DNA of 64,000 nt, from the NCBI GenBank assembly GCA_037200045.1, contig JBBCHM010000002.1:605241-669240 (forward strand), read 5' to 3'. Source of the DNA: Rhizomicrobium sp. (GTDB lineage: Bacteria; Pseudomonadota; Alphaproteobacteria; Micropepsales; Micropepsaceae). The stretch's first letter is position 1. Every line of letters begins with the position of its first letter. A model generated the notes under the pieces. The model did not search any database. It saw only the letters and a program-made list of their open reading frames with translations, and was not told the DNA's origin. Positions 1 to 8,435 of this stretch are shown in pieces. A program made the position numbers and the translations under genes.

Positions 1-320
1 GCATGCCGCCGGTCACCCATCCCCTGGTGCGCACCATGCCCTATGGCCGCAAGGCGCTCTATGTCGGCGGCCATGCGGTCGGCATCGTCGGATGGCCGGA
101 GGCCGAGGCCCTGGCGCTCATCGACGAGCTCTACGCCTTCGCGACGCAGCCGCGTTACATCTATGCACACCATTGGCGCCAGGGCGATCTGGTGATCTGG
201 GACAATCGCTGCACCCTGCATCGCGCGACGCCGCTGGAATCCGACGCCTACAAGCGCGACGTGCGGCGCACCACGATCAACGAATACGGCCCGGAAACCT
301 CGGCGGACGCGGCCGCCTGA
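1..320 (+). CDS. TauD/TfdA-family Fe(II)/2-oxoglutarate dioxygenase, C-terminal part (5' end outside window)
   Basis: This is the C-terminal ~105 residues of a non-haem iron dioxygenase that couples 2-oxoglutarate decarboxylation to substrate hydroxylation. The reading frame is already open at the window edge, so the start and the HxD iron-ligand pair are missing. What remains matches the family end: a WRQGDLVIWDN stretch, then CTLHRAT, whose His is the third iron ligand, then DVRRTTI, whose Arg pairs with the 2-oxoglutarate carboxylate. The stop overlaps the start of the next gene (ATGA), so it is the first visible gene of a catabolic operon with a transporter, an SDR and a GST. The substrate cannot be told from this part; taurine-, aryloxyalkanoate- and other acid-specific members share these motifs. 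Confidence 0.85.
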   Translation, partial: MPPVTHPLVRTMPYGRKALYVGGHAVGIVGWPEAEALALIDELYAFATQPRYIYAHHWRQGDLVIWDNRCTLHRATPLESDAYKRDVRRTTINEYGPETSADAAA

Positions 321-1699
321 TGGACCAGCGCACGCCGAGCGCATCGCCGTCGGTCGCGCTCGAGCCGCCCTGGCCCGCGAGCCGCGTCGCCTGGTACATG
401 ATCTTCGTCACGGCGCTGGTGCGGCTGTCGGCGCAACTCGACCTCGGCATCCTCTCGCTCCTGGTCGAACCCATCAAACGCGACCTCGCGCTCAGCGACA
501 GCCAGATGGGCCTGTTGCTCGGTTTCGCCTTCGCGCTGGTCTACGCGGTGCTGGGCGTGCCGCTCTCGACCTTCGTCGACACGCGCTCGCGGCGCGCCAT
601 CCTCGCCATCGGCGTGGTGTGCTGGAGCGTCGCGACGGCGCTGACCGGCTTGGCGCAGACCTTCTGGCAGCTCTTCCTCTGCCGCGTCGGGGTCGGCGCG
701 GCGGAATCCGTCAACGGCCCGGCGACCTATTCGCTGATCGCCGATTATTTCCCGCGCGAGAAGCTGCCGCGCGCCATCGCCGCGATGATCCTGGGCACCA
801 TCGCCGGCACCGGCCTGTCGCTGATCCTGGGATCGGTCGTCATCGCCGCGCTGACCCACCTGCCGCGCGTTGTCATTCCCTGGATCGGCGAGATCCGGCA
901 ATGGCAGATGGTGTTCGTCATCATGGGCTTGCCGGGACTGGTGTTCGCCCTGCTGATGCTGACCGTGCCGGAGCCGCCGCGGCGCAAGGCCGGCACGACG
1001 CAGGCGAGCGGCATTCCCGACGCCAGGCTGTTCCAATATCTCGCGGCGCATTGGCGCGTCTTCCTGCCGATGTTCCTCGGCCTGATCCTGAGCGCCATCG
1101 AAAGCGGCGGCACCGCCGCGTGGCGGCCGGCGTTCTTCCAGCGGACCTATGGCTGGCTGCCGCACCAGGCCGGCCTGGCGACCGGCCTTGCCGCGCTGAT
1201 CGGCTCGCCCATCGGGCTGTGGCTCGGCGCCTGGCTGGCGGAGCGGCTGATGCGCAAGGACGACGCGGCCAATGTGCGCGTGGTGCAGATTTCGTGGATC
1301 GCCGCGACGCCCTTCATCGTCGCGGGACCGCTGATGCCGACGCCGATGCTGGCGACCGCCTGCGCGCTTCTGTCGGCGATGTTCAGCATGATGGGCGCGC
1401 CGACCCAGAACGCCGCGCTGCAGAGCGTGGCGCCGGGCGATCTTCGCGCGCGCATCACCGCGCTCTATCTCTTGACCTACACAGTGGCGGGCCAGGGCAT
1501 CGGGCCGAGTTTCATCGCGGCGACGACCGATTTCGTCCTGCGCGACGAACACGCGCTGCGCCTCGCGCTGGCCGGGACCGCCGCCGTGGTGATGCCGCTC
1601 GCGGTGCTTGCGATCAGTTGGGGCGTCAAGCCCTATGGACGGGAAGTGTCGCGGCTGAAGGTCTTGGAAGGAGTTGAGCATGGAACAGCTCGAAGGTAA
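320..1699 (+). CDS. MFS transporter (spinster-like)
   Basis: A 459-residue protein with about 12 hydrophobic segments, the usual size of a major facilitator. After TM2 it has the loop motif PLSTFVDTRSRRAILAIGV, a variant of the MFS motif A (GxLaDrxGrr), and later the family-like ADYFPREKLPRAIA stretch. The ATG at 320 overlaps the stop of the dioxygenase gene, so the two are translationally coupled, and the 3' end overlaps the next gene by 20 nt. It probably moves the substrate or product of the neighbouring dioxygenase/SDR/GST pathway across the inner membrane. The exact substrate is unknown. The resemblance is to the spinster/hexuronate-type branch, by impression only. Confidence 0.85.
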   Translation: MDQRTPSASPSVALEPPWPASRVAWYMIFVTALVRLSAQLDLGILSLLVEPIKRDLALSDSQMGLLLGFAFALVYAVLGVPLSTFVDTRSRRAILAIGVVCWSVATALTGLAQTFWQLFLCRVGVGAAESVNGPATYSLIADYFPREKLPRAIAAMILGTIAGTGLSLILGSVVIAALTHLPRVVIPWIGEIRQWQMVFVIMGLPGLVFALLMLTVPEPPRRKAGTTQASGIPDARLFQYLAAHWRVFLPMFLGLILSAIESGGTAAWRPAFFQRTYGWLPHQAGLATGLAALIGSPIGLWLGAWLAERLMRKDDAANVRVVQISWIAATPFIVAGPLMPTPMLATACALLSAMFSMMGAPTQNAALQSVAPGDLRARITALYLLTYTVAGQGIGPSFIAATTDFVLRDEHALRLALAGTAAVVMPLAVLAISWGVKPYGREVSRLKVLEGVEHGTARR

Positions 1700-2558
1700 G
1701 TGTGCCTTCGTCACCGGCGGCGCGAGCGGATTGGGGCTCGGCATCGCCTGGGCGCTGGTCGAGGCCGGCATGAAGGTCGCGATCGCCGATTTCCGCAAGG
1801 ATCACATCGAGACCGCGCTGGCGTTCTTCGAATCGATCCAGCGGGGCCGCGACGTCGTCGCCGTGGAGCTGGACGTCACCGACCGCGCCCAGTTCGCGCG
1901 CGGCGCCGACGAGGCCTTCGCGAAACTGGGCAAGGTGCATGTATTGGTGAACAATGCCGGCGTCGGCGTGCTCGGCCCGCTGGTCGGCGCCACCTTCGCC
2001 GATTGGGATTTCGGCATCGATGTCAATCTGGGCGGCGTCGTCAACGGCATCTGCACCTTCCTGCCGCGCATGATCGCGCAAGGCGAAGGCGGGCATATTG
2101 TCACGACATCTTCCATCTCCGCGCTGACGCCCTCGCCGCGCGACTCGGTGATCTACGCCACGACCAAGGCCGCCACCTTGGCGATGAGCGAGGCGATGCG
2201 CGACGAGCTGGCCGACCACGACATCGGCACCTCGGTGCTGATGCCCGGCCCGTTCAAGACCAACATCCGCGAGGCGGGCAAGAACCGCCCGGCGCGCTAT
2301 CAGGCGCAGTCGGGGTATCGCGAGGTCGAGGCGCGGCTGGAGACGCGCGAAGACGCGGCGGACTGGCTGGAGCCGATCGAGGCCGGCCGCATGGTGGTGG
2401 GCGCGATCCGCGAGAACCGCCTCTATGTCATCACCCATGGCGAGTTCAAGGGTTGGTGCGAGAGCCGGTTCGAGGACATCCTCGCCGCCTATCCCGAGCC
2501 GCGCGACCCCGAAAAGGCCCGGGCGATGGGCCGTCGCCGGCCCGTGCGCAAGGCGTGA
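1680..2558 (+). CDS. short-chain dehydrogenase/reductase (SDR)
   Basis: A 292-residue classical SDR with a Rossmann fold. The cofactor motif TGGASGLG is at residues 12-19, NNAG at 91-94, the catalytic Ser in the TTSSIS segment near 144-147, and the YxxxK pair is Tyr159/Lys163. An Asp at the end of beta2 (AIADFRK) favours NAD(H) over NADP(H). The ATG at 1680 was chosen because AAGGAG lies six bases upstream; the in-frame TTG at 1674 is too close to it. The gene overlaps the MFS gene by 20 nt and is followed within 6 nt by the GST gene, so it belongs to the same operon. It likely oxidises an alcohol intermediate or reduces a carbonyl one in the pathway. Confidence 0.9.
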   Translation: MEQLEGKCAFVTGGASGLGLGIAWALVEAGMKVAIADFRKDHIETALAFFESIQRGRDVVAVELDVTDRAQFARGADEAFAKLGKVHVLVNNAGVGVLGPLVGATFADWDFGIDVNLGGVVNGICTFLPRMIAQGEGGHIVTTSSISALTPSPRDSVIYATTKAATLAMSEAMRDELADHDIGTSVLMPGPFKTNIREAGKNRPARYQAQSGYREVEARLETREDAADWLEPIEAGRMVVGAIRENRLYVITHGEFKGWCESRFEDILAAYPEPRDPEKARAMGRRRPVRKA

Positions 2559-2563
2559 CGGCC

Positions 2564-3292
2564 ATGCTCGAGCTTTATCACGCCGAGCCCGCCTCCAACA
2601 GTTTGAAGGTGCTCATCTGCCTGAAGGAGAAGGGCGTCGATTTCGTCAGCCACCTGATGGACATCCAGGCCTTCGAGCAGCACGAACCCGCCTTCCTGAA
2701 GATCAACCCCGAGGGCCAGGTGCCGGCGCTGGTGCATGACGGAACGGTGATCACCGAGTCCACCGTCATCAACGAATATCTCGACCAGATCTTCCCCTCG
2801 CCGCCGCTCAGGCCCCAGAGCCCGGTCGAGGCGGCGCGCATGCGCGTCTTCACCAAATATGTCGACGAGTATTTCCGGATCGCCCTCAGCCAGATCGGCT
2901 GGCAGCTCATGATCCATACCGTCACCGACAAGCTGAGCCCCGAGGAGTTCGAGGCCAAGCTCGCCCGCATCCCGCGCGAGGAGAAGCGCGAGAAATGGCG
3001 CATCGCCGCGGCGCAAGGCTATACGCCGGAGCAGATGGCGGCGTGGCGGCGCACGCTGGCCGAAGGCATCGGCAAGATGGAGGCCGCGCTGGCGTCCGGG
3101 CCGTGGCTCGCCGGCCCGCATTATTCCCTCGCCGACATCGCGATGTTTGCCATGGCCGCGCACATGCCCGCGCGCTTTTCCGACATCATGAGCGACGCGG
3201 TCTCGCCCCGCGTCATGGAGTGGCATGCGCGGACGAAGGCGCGGCCGGCCGTCGCCGCCGCGCTCGCCATGCCGACGCCGGTCCGCGGCTAA
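2564..3292 (+). CDS. glutathione S-transferase family protein
   Basis: A 242-residue cytosolic GST. The N-terminal thioredoxin-like domain starts MLELYHAEPASNSLKV and contains GQVPAL with its cis-Pro, followed by ITESTVINEYL, whose Glu-Ser contacts the gamma-glutamyl group of glutathione. The C-terminal half is helical and carries the usual GPHYSLADIAMFAMA segment. The start is the ATG five bases after the SDR stop. In catabolic operons such enzymes often cleave ether bonds, remove halide or isomerise intermediates. Next to a TauD/TfdA dioxygenase and an SDR a role in ether or ring-product breakdown is plausible but unproven. Confidence 0.88.
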   Translation: MLELYHAEPASNSLKVLICLKEKGVDFVSHLMDIQAFEQHEPAFLKINPEGQVPALVHDGTVITESTVINEYLDQIFPSPPLRPQSPVEAARMRVFTKYVDEYFRIALSQIGWQLMIHTVTDKLSPEEFEAKLARIPREEKREKWRIAAAQGYTPEQMAAWRRTLAEGIGKMEAALASGPWLAGPHYSLADIAMFAMAAHMPARFSDIMSDAVSPRVMEWHARTKARPAVAAALAMPTPVRG

Positions 3293-3368
3293 CGATATGG
3301 CGCCGGTGCGCGCGAGGCACTAACCTGCGGAACGGATAACGCGCCGAACAAGCGCCGAAGGGGATGGA

Positions 3369-4697
3369 ATGAGCAAGGATGTGCGCGCGCTGGTGCGCGA
3401 TGGGCGGATGACGCGCTTCCAGATCGCCGCCGTCATCGTCTGCATGGCGATCAACGCGCTGGACGGGTTCGACGTGCTGTCGATCGCCTTCACCGGCCCG
3501 CAGATCGCCAAGGAGTGGCTGCTGCCGCCGACGCAGCTCGGCCTGCTGTTCAGTTCGGGTCTCGCCGGCATGATGATCGGATCTCTGGTCCTGTCGCCCT
3601 TCGCCGACATCCTGGGCCGGCGCACCGTGGTGCTCGGCGGGCTCAGCCTCATCACGGCCGGCATGCTGCTGTGCGGACTGGCGCACGGCCTGACGGAGCT
3701 GGCGCTGCTGCGCGTGTTCACCGGGCTCGGCATCGGCGCGCTGTTCTCCAGCGTCAACACCATCGTGACGGAATACGCCTCCGACAAGCGCAAGAGTCTC
3801 GCGATCGCCATCATGGCGGTCGGCTATCCCATCGGCGCGACGGTCGGCGGCACCATCGCGGTGTTCCTGATCGCCTATCACGGCTGGCGCTCGGTGTTCT
3901 TCTTCGGCGCGTCGCTGTCCGCGGTCCTGATCCCCGTCGCCTTCGTCACGCTGCCGGAATCGCTGGAATTCCTGCTGGCGCGGCGGCCGCGCAACGCGCT
4001 CGCGCGGCTCAACGTCCTGCTGCGCCGGATGGGACACGCCGCGCTCGCCGTGCTGCCCGAGCCCGCGACGACGGGCGACGAGGCGCTCGGCGCCTTTTCG
4101 GTGTTCGACCGCGCCTTCTTCTCGCGCACGCTGCTGATCGTCTGCGCCTATTTCCTCACGATGCTGCCGTTCTATTTCATGCTGAACTGGACGCCGAAGG
4201 TCCTGGTCGACCAGGGCCTGTCGGTCTCCACCGGAATCTCCGGCGCGGTGGTGATGAACGGCGTCGGCATCCTCGGCGGCCTGTTGTTCGGCGTCATCGC
4301 CAACGTGGCCGGGCTGCGCCAGCTCACCTCGCTCTGCATGGTGCTGTTCTTCGCCGCCATCGCCGGGTTCGGCGCGGTGGGGACCAACCTGACCCTGCTC
4401 CTGATCCTGGCCGCGGCGGTCGGCTTCTTCATGATCGCGATGATCAGCGGGCTCTACGCGATCATCGGCGCGATGTATCCGGTGCGGGTGCGCAACACCG
4501 GCACCGGCCTGGTGCTCGGCGTCGGCCGGCTGGGCGCCGTGATCGGGCCCTATATCGGCGGCGTGCTGATCGCGGCGGGCTGGTCGCGGCCGGTCTATTG
4601 CGCCGCGCTCGCCGCGCCGCTGCTGGTGGCGGCGATCCTCATCCGCCGCGTGCCGCTGCTGTTCGACACCGCCGGCAGGCCCGACGCCGCCAAATAG
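3369..4697 (+). CDS. MFS transporter, aromatic acid:H+ symporter (AAHS/PcaK-like)
   Basis: A 442-residue inner-membrane transporter of about 12 TM segments. Near the start it has NALDGFDVLSIAF, the DGFD motif in TM1 that marks the AAHS family, whose acidic residues are needed for transport in PcaK. It is followed by SPFADILGRRTVV, the family version of motif A. A second transporter in the cluster, 76 nt after the GST gene, suggests uptake of an aromatic or related carboxylic acid that the upstream enzymes process. GGGATGG just before the ATG is the likely ribosome site. The gene ends convergent with hpnK, 10 nt away. The substrate is inferred from family membership only. Confidence 0.87.
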   Translation: MSKDVRALVRDGRMTRFQIAAVIVCMAINALDGFDVLSIAFTGPQIAKEWLLPPTQLGLLFSSGLAGMMIGSLVLSPFADILGRRTVVLGGLSLITAGMLLCGLAHGLTELALLRVFTGLGIGALFSSVNTIVTEYASDKRKSLAIAIMAVGYPIGATVGGTIAVFLIAYHGWRSVFFFGASLSAVLIPVAFVTLPESLEFLLARRPRNALARLNVLLRRMGHAALAVLPEPATTGDEALGAFSVFDRAFFSRTLLIVCAYFLTMLPFYFMLNWTPKVLVDQGLSVSTGISGAVVMNGVGILGGLLFGVIANVAGLRQLTSLCMVLFFAAIAGFGAVGTNLTLLLILAAAVGFFMIAMISGLYAIIGAMYPVRVRNTGTGLVLGVGRLGAVIGPYIGGVLIAAGWSRPVYCAALAAPLLVAAILIRRVPLLFDTAGRPDAAK

Positions 4698-4707
4698 GCT
4701 GCGGCCT

Positions 4708-5541
4708 TTAGAAATCCGCGAAGCCGCCCTTGGCGATGCCGGCGTTGCGGAATGCCGTCACCACGCGCGGCGCGACAAGCGCCGCCAGTTCGTCGGCATA
4801 GCGATAGCCCGGCGCCGAGCCGGGATAGGAACCCGTCGCCGGGTGCAGATAGATCTCGCTGAGCCCCTCGGGCAGGTTCTCGATCAGTCCCAGCACCCGC
4901 GCCGCCGTCATCGCGCCGGACCACGCCAGGCCGAACACCTGGTCGGGCACGCGCATCCCGGCGGCGCGCAGCCGCGCCCGCGCCAGCGTCGCCCAGGGCG
5001 CGGTGGCGAGCGCCGACGGCAGCTTCACGGTTGGATCGGCCTTGCGCAGCACGTCGTTGGGCTCCAGCGGCACGCGCATCGCGCGCAGGCCATGCGCCTT
5101 GCCGACGCGCAGGATCGCCGACGCGATGGTCGGATGCAGATGGAAATGCTTGTGCGTGTTGGCGTGGTCGAGCGGCAGTCCCGTCGCGCGGAACGCATCG
5201 AACTGCGCCTCGATTTCGGCTTCGAGCTGGCGGCGGACCTTGGGGCGGAAGAACATGTTCGCGGCCGAGGCCGCCATGTCGCTGCGGAAATTCCCCGACG
5301 CATCGATGAGATCGGGCACGGCCGAAGCCGGCAGCGTCGGCCTGCCCTCGACGAGGACGACATGCAGCCCGACGCGCAGGCGCGGCAAGGCGCGGGCGCG
5401 CGCCACCGCGTCGCCGGCGGCGGGCGCCGAGACCATCAGGCTCGCTGCGGTGAGGATGCCGTTGGCATGCGCCTCTTCGACCGCGTCGTTGACTTCGCGA
5501 GCGGCGCCGAAATCGTCGGCCGTGACGATGAGGGATTTCAA
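4708..5541 (-). CDS. hpnK: HpnK, hopanoid-associated ChbG/YdjC-type deacetylase
   Basis: A 277-residue carbohydrate deacetylase of the YdjC/ChbG fold, taken to remove the N-acetyl group from GlcNAc-bacteriohopanetetrol to give the glucosamine form. Metal-site motifs are visible: TADDFG at residues 7-12 with Asp9/Asp10, GLH around His60, and LDHANTHKHFHLHP around residues 124-137. I start it at the TTG at 5541 (MKSLIVTADDFG) because family members begin this way. The frame is open up to another TTG at 5571, directly beside a palindromic repeat, so the true start is uncertain and neither has a clear ribosome site. It is the third gene of hpnI-hpnJ-hpnK, separated from hpnJ by about 140 nt that hold the repeat. 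Confidence 0.85.
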   Translation of the reverse strand: MKSLIVTADDFGAAREVNDAVEEAHANGILTAASLMVSAPAAGDAVARARALPRLRVGLHVVLVEGRPTLPASAVPDLIDASGNFRSDMAASAANMFFRPKVRRQLEAEIEAQFDAFRATGLPLDHANTHKHFHLHPTIASAILRVGKAHGLRAMRVPLEPNDVLRKADPTVKLPSALATAPWATLARARLRAAGMRVPDQVFGLAWSGAMTAARVLGLIENLPEGLSEIYLHPATGSYPGSAPGYRYADELAALVAPRVVTAFRNAGIAKGGFADF

Positions 5542-5575
5542 GGCGCGTTGTCGGGGCTGCGCCCCAAACAAACGA

Positions 5576-5700
5576 TGTCATGGCCCGCGAATGCGGGCCA
5601 TCCAGGTGACATCGATACCGATCGAGCGGACAAAGACGGAGCACTTCCTGAGATGGCCGACCACGTTCAACTGGGTGGCCCGCATTCGCGGGCCATGACA
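5576..5700. repeat. REP/BIME-like element: two inverted 25-nt palindromic heads between hpnJ and hpnK
   Basis: A 25-nt head at 5576-5600 is repeated as a perfect inverted copy at 5676-5700. Each head is itself a hairpin with stem GGCCCGC and loop GAAT (or ATTC), preceded by TGTCAT. The left head is identical over all 25 bases to a head at 28407-28431 in this window, and TTCAACTGGG next to the right head recurs at 28454-28463. This marks a dispersed repeat family. Its place just before hpnK could affect mRNA stability or lower hpnK expression relative to hpnJ. Confidence 0.85.
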
Positions 5701-5711
5701 CCAGTAGCACG

Positions 5712-7136
5712 TTAGGAGACTATCATGTCTTCGCGGTTCCTGAGGAACTGGAAGAACTCCATGCCTTCGCGCAACCGGCGCACCAGCATGTCGCGGCTGG
5801 TCAGCATCTCCTTGACGATCTCGATGATCTTGGACGGGCGGAAATAGAACTTCTTGTAGAAGTCCTCCACCGAATCGAAGATCTCGGTGTGGCCGAGATG
5901 CGGATAGTTGAGCGGCGCGATCTGCGTGCCGTCGTCGGTCAGAAGATCGACGTCCGACGCGAACCAGCCGTTCTCCTTGGCCTGCTTGTAGAGGAACGTC
6001 CCCGGATAGGGCGCGGCCAGCGACACCTGGATGGTGTGCGGGTTCACTTCCTTGGCGAAGGCGAGCGTCTCCTGGATCGTCTCGCGGGTCTCGCCCGGCA
6101 GGCCCAGGATGAAGGTGCCGTGCACCACGATGCCGAGCTCGTGGCAATCCTTCGAGAACCGCTTGGCGACGGGAACGAGCAGGCCCTTCTTGATGTTGTG
6201 CAGGATCTGCTGGTTGCCGGATTCATAGCCGACGAGCAGAAGGCGCAGCCCGTTCGCCTTCATCACTTCCAGCGTCTTGCGCGGCACGTTCGCCTTGGCG
6301 TTGCACGACCACACAACGTTCAGCGGCCCGAGCGCGCGCGCGAGCTGCTCCACGCGGTCGTGATTGTCGGTCAGCGTGTCGTCGTCGAAGAAGATCTCCT
6401 TCACCTCGGGGAAATTCTCCTTGACGTATTTCACGTCCGCCACCACGCGGTCGATCGACATGAAGCGGTATTTGTGCCCGCCGATGGTCTGCGGCCACAG
6501 GCAGAAGGTGCAGCGCGATTTGCAGCCGCGGCCGGTGTACCAGGACATGTAGGGATGCATCAGGTAGCCGCCGAAATACTGCTTAACGTCGAGCTGCTTG
6601 TAGAGCGGCAGCACCGAGGGCAGCTTGTCCATGTCGACCAGGATCTCGCGCTCGGGATTGGAGACGATCTCGCGCGCCGCGTTGCGATAGGTCAGGCCGG
6701 TGATGGTGGACCAGTCGGCGCCGTTCGCCAGCTCCTGGATCGTGAAGTCGTATTCGTTGCGCGCGACGAAATCGAGCGCGCCGCAGGCTTCCATGCTCTC
6801 GACCGGCTCGACCGCCACCTTGGCGCCGATGAAGCCGATCTTGGCGGTCGGATTGATGTCGCGGATCATCGCCGCCGTCTTGCAGTCCGACTTGAAGCTG
6901 GGCGTGGAGGTATGGATCACGATCAGCTCGTGCGACTTCACATCCTCCTCGATGTCCTTGAACGACAGATTGTGCGGCGGCGCGTCGATCAGCTTGCTCC
7001 CGGGCACCATGGCGGCGGCCTGCGCCAGCCAGGTGGGGAACCAGAACGACTTCACCTCGCGCTTCATCTGGTAGCGCGCGCCGGCGCCGCCGTCATAACC
7101 GTCGAACGAGGGTGCCTGGAGAAAAAGCGCTTTCAT
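5712..7136 (-). CDS. hpnJ: HpnJ, hopanoid-associated B12-binding/radical SAM protein
   Basis: A 474-residue radical SAM enzyme that, by family, takes part in turning the aminosugar of glucosaminyl-bacteriohopanetetrol into the cyclitol ether head group. The N-terminal ~130 residues look like a cobalamin-binding-type Rossmann domain. The radical SAM core carries the cluster motif CKSRCTFC (Cys205, Cys209, Cys212), followed by ATG-directed initiation evidence upstream: AGAGG five bases before the codon at 7136. The glycine-rich GLPGET segment and the ESGNQQIL stretch are typical of the barrel. It starts 8 nt after hpnI, so the two are co-transcribed. Identification rests on the motif plus the diagnostic hpnI and hpnK neighbours. 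Confidence 0.92.
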   Translation of the reverse strand: MKALFLQAPSFDGYDGGAGARYQMKREVKSFWFPTWLAQAAAMVPGSKLIDAPPHNLSFKDIEEDVKSHELIVIHTSTPSFKSDCKTAAMIRDINPTAKIGFIGAKVAVEPVESMEACGALDFVARNEYDFTIQELANGADWSTITGLTYRNAAREIVSNPEREILVDMDKLPSVLPLYKQLDVKQYFGGYLMHPYMSWYTGRGCKSRCTFCLWPQTIGGHKYRFMSIDRVVADVKYVKENFPEVKEIFFDDDTLTDNHDRVEQLARALGPLNVVWSCNAKANVPRKTLEVMKANGLRLLLVGYESGNQQILHNIKKGLLVPVAKRFSKDCHELGIVVHGTFILGLPGETRETIQETLAFAKEVNPHTIQVSLAAPYPGTFLYKQAKENGWFASDVDLLTDDGTQIAPLNYPHLGHTEIFDSVEDFYKKFYFRPSKIIEIVKEMLTSRDMLVRRLREGMEFFQFLRNREDMIVS

Positions 7137-7144
7137 ACCGACCT

Positions 7145-8287
7145 CTACAATTGCGACATGGCGCCGGAAGGTTCGACTTTCAAGCGGGTGCCGCGCCAGG
7201 CCACCTTCTGACCGAAAAACGACGTAATGAAAACAGCCAGCGAGAGGGTGTCGCGGATCGGCAACAGCCAGCTCGGCCCGGAAGCCGCGCCGAAGGCCTT
7301 TTCCACACGCCGCTTAAGGATAAAACGGGCAAACAAAGCCGCCGCGACCGCGACGATCCCGGGGACGGTTCCGCCGAGAAGGCCGAGCGCGATCAGCGCG
7401 ACCGGCACCGGGAAGGTCACGATGGTTCCCAGATGCGAGCCCGGGCGCAGGATGCGCACGGTGCGGCTCCAGCGCAATTCGTGGTGGAAGAGGTCGCGCA
7501 GCGTCTCCTCGGTGCAGCGATGCGTCACCGCCATCGGCAGCACGCGCACGCGCATCCCGCGATGGCGGATGGCGCGGCCCATCTCGTAATCGTCGGCCAG
7601 GTAATTGGAGAACGCGTCGAAGCCGCCGATCAGATCGAGCGTCGTCCTGCTGAGCGCGATGGTCGAGCCGAGGCAGGCATCGGCGACGCCCCACCAGGTG
7701 CCGAAGATCATGTTGGGCAGAAACTCATAGGACGTGCCCATCGCGGCGAGCGTCGACCAGGCGCTGGCGCCGGCGCGGCCGGTATAGGGACAGGTCACCG
7801 CCCCGATGCCCGGCTGGCGCAGCGCGCCGACCACCCGGCGCAGATAATCGCGCGGCACGGAGATGTCGCTATCGCTCAGCACCAGCACGCCGTGCTTGGC
7901 ATGCTCCATCATGTTGATCAGGTTGCAGACCTTGGCGTTGGAGCCGTAGCGGCGCGGATCGATCACCAGCGCGATGTCGATGCCGGGATGGCGCGCCTTC
8001 AGGTGGTTCACCACCGCGATCGCCGGATCGGCCGCGTCCTGCACGCCGAACACGATCTGGATCGGCGCGGGATAATCCTGCGCGAGGAAGGTATCGAGAT
8101 CCTCTTCGAGCCCGACCGAATCGAAATGCAGCGGCTTGAGCAGCGTGACCGGCGGAAACGCGCTCGGCGCCGGCGCGGCGACGGCGGCGAAGCGCCCCAC
8201 GATGCTCGCGGCCAAGAGGGTGTAGAGCGCGCCCGCCAGAGACAACGCAACCAAAAGCCAGCCAAGGCTGTGCAACGGCACATGCAT
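7145..8287 (-). CDS. hpnI: HpnI, hopanoid-associated glycosyltransferase (GT2, ceramide-glucosyltransferase-like)
   Basis: A ~380-residue inner-membrane GT2 enzyme taken to attach N-acetylglucosamine to bacteriohopanetetrol. It has an N-terminal TM anchor, the nucleotide-sugar motif around LVLSDSDIS (DxD-like), the catalytic segment YLADDYEMG, then FHHELRWSRT, equivalent to the (Q/R)xxRW motif of processive and ceramide-type GT2 enzymes, and two or three C-terminal hydrophobic segments. The ATG at 8287 has GGAG nine bases upstream; a GTG at 8302 is an alternative start. It is first in the hpnI-J-K order. Genes for hopanoid side-chain building (hpnG, hpnH) and squalene cyclisation are not in the window. 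Confidence 0.9.
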   Translation of the reverse strand: MHVPLHSLGWLLVALSLAGALYTLLAASIVGRFAAVAAPAPSAFPPVTLLKPLHFDSVGLEEDLDTFLAQDYPAPIQIVFGVQDAADPAIAVVNHLKARHPGIDIALVIDPRRYGSNAKVCNLINMMEHAKHGVLVLSDSDISVPRDYLRRVVGALRQPGIGAVTCPYTGRAGASAWSTLAAMGTSYEFLPNMIFGTWWGVADACLGSTIALSRTTLDLIGGFDAFSNYLADDYEMGRAIRHRGMRVRVLPMAVTHRCTEETLRDLFHHELRWSRTVRILRPGSHLGTIVTFPVPVALIALGLLGGTVPGIVAVAAALFARFILKRRVEKAFGAASGPSWLLPIRDTLSLAVFITSFFGQKVAWRGTRLKVEPSGAMSQL

Positions 8288-8435
8288 GCGAAAGCGCTCC
8301 ACCCATCCCGGCCCCCACCGGGATCGTGCCTACATTCGCATTTTCCGGGGGCTTAGTGAATTCTCGGCCATGAACCGCGGTTAAGACAGTTCCGGCCGGT
8401 CCCGGAGCGTCGCCGCTCCGGGGCCCGTGACCAGA

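Noticed and set aside
3328..3352. EcfG-type promoter before the AAHS transporter gene
   Set aside because: GGAAC is present, but the bases 16-17 nt further on are AAGC/AGCG rather than CGTT.
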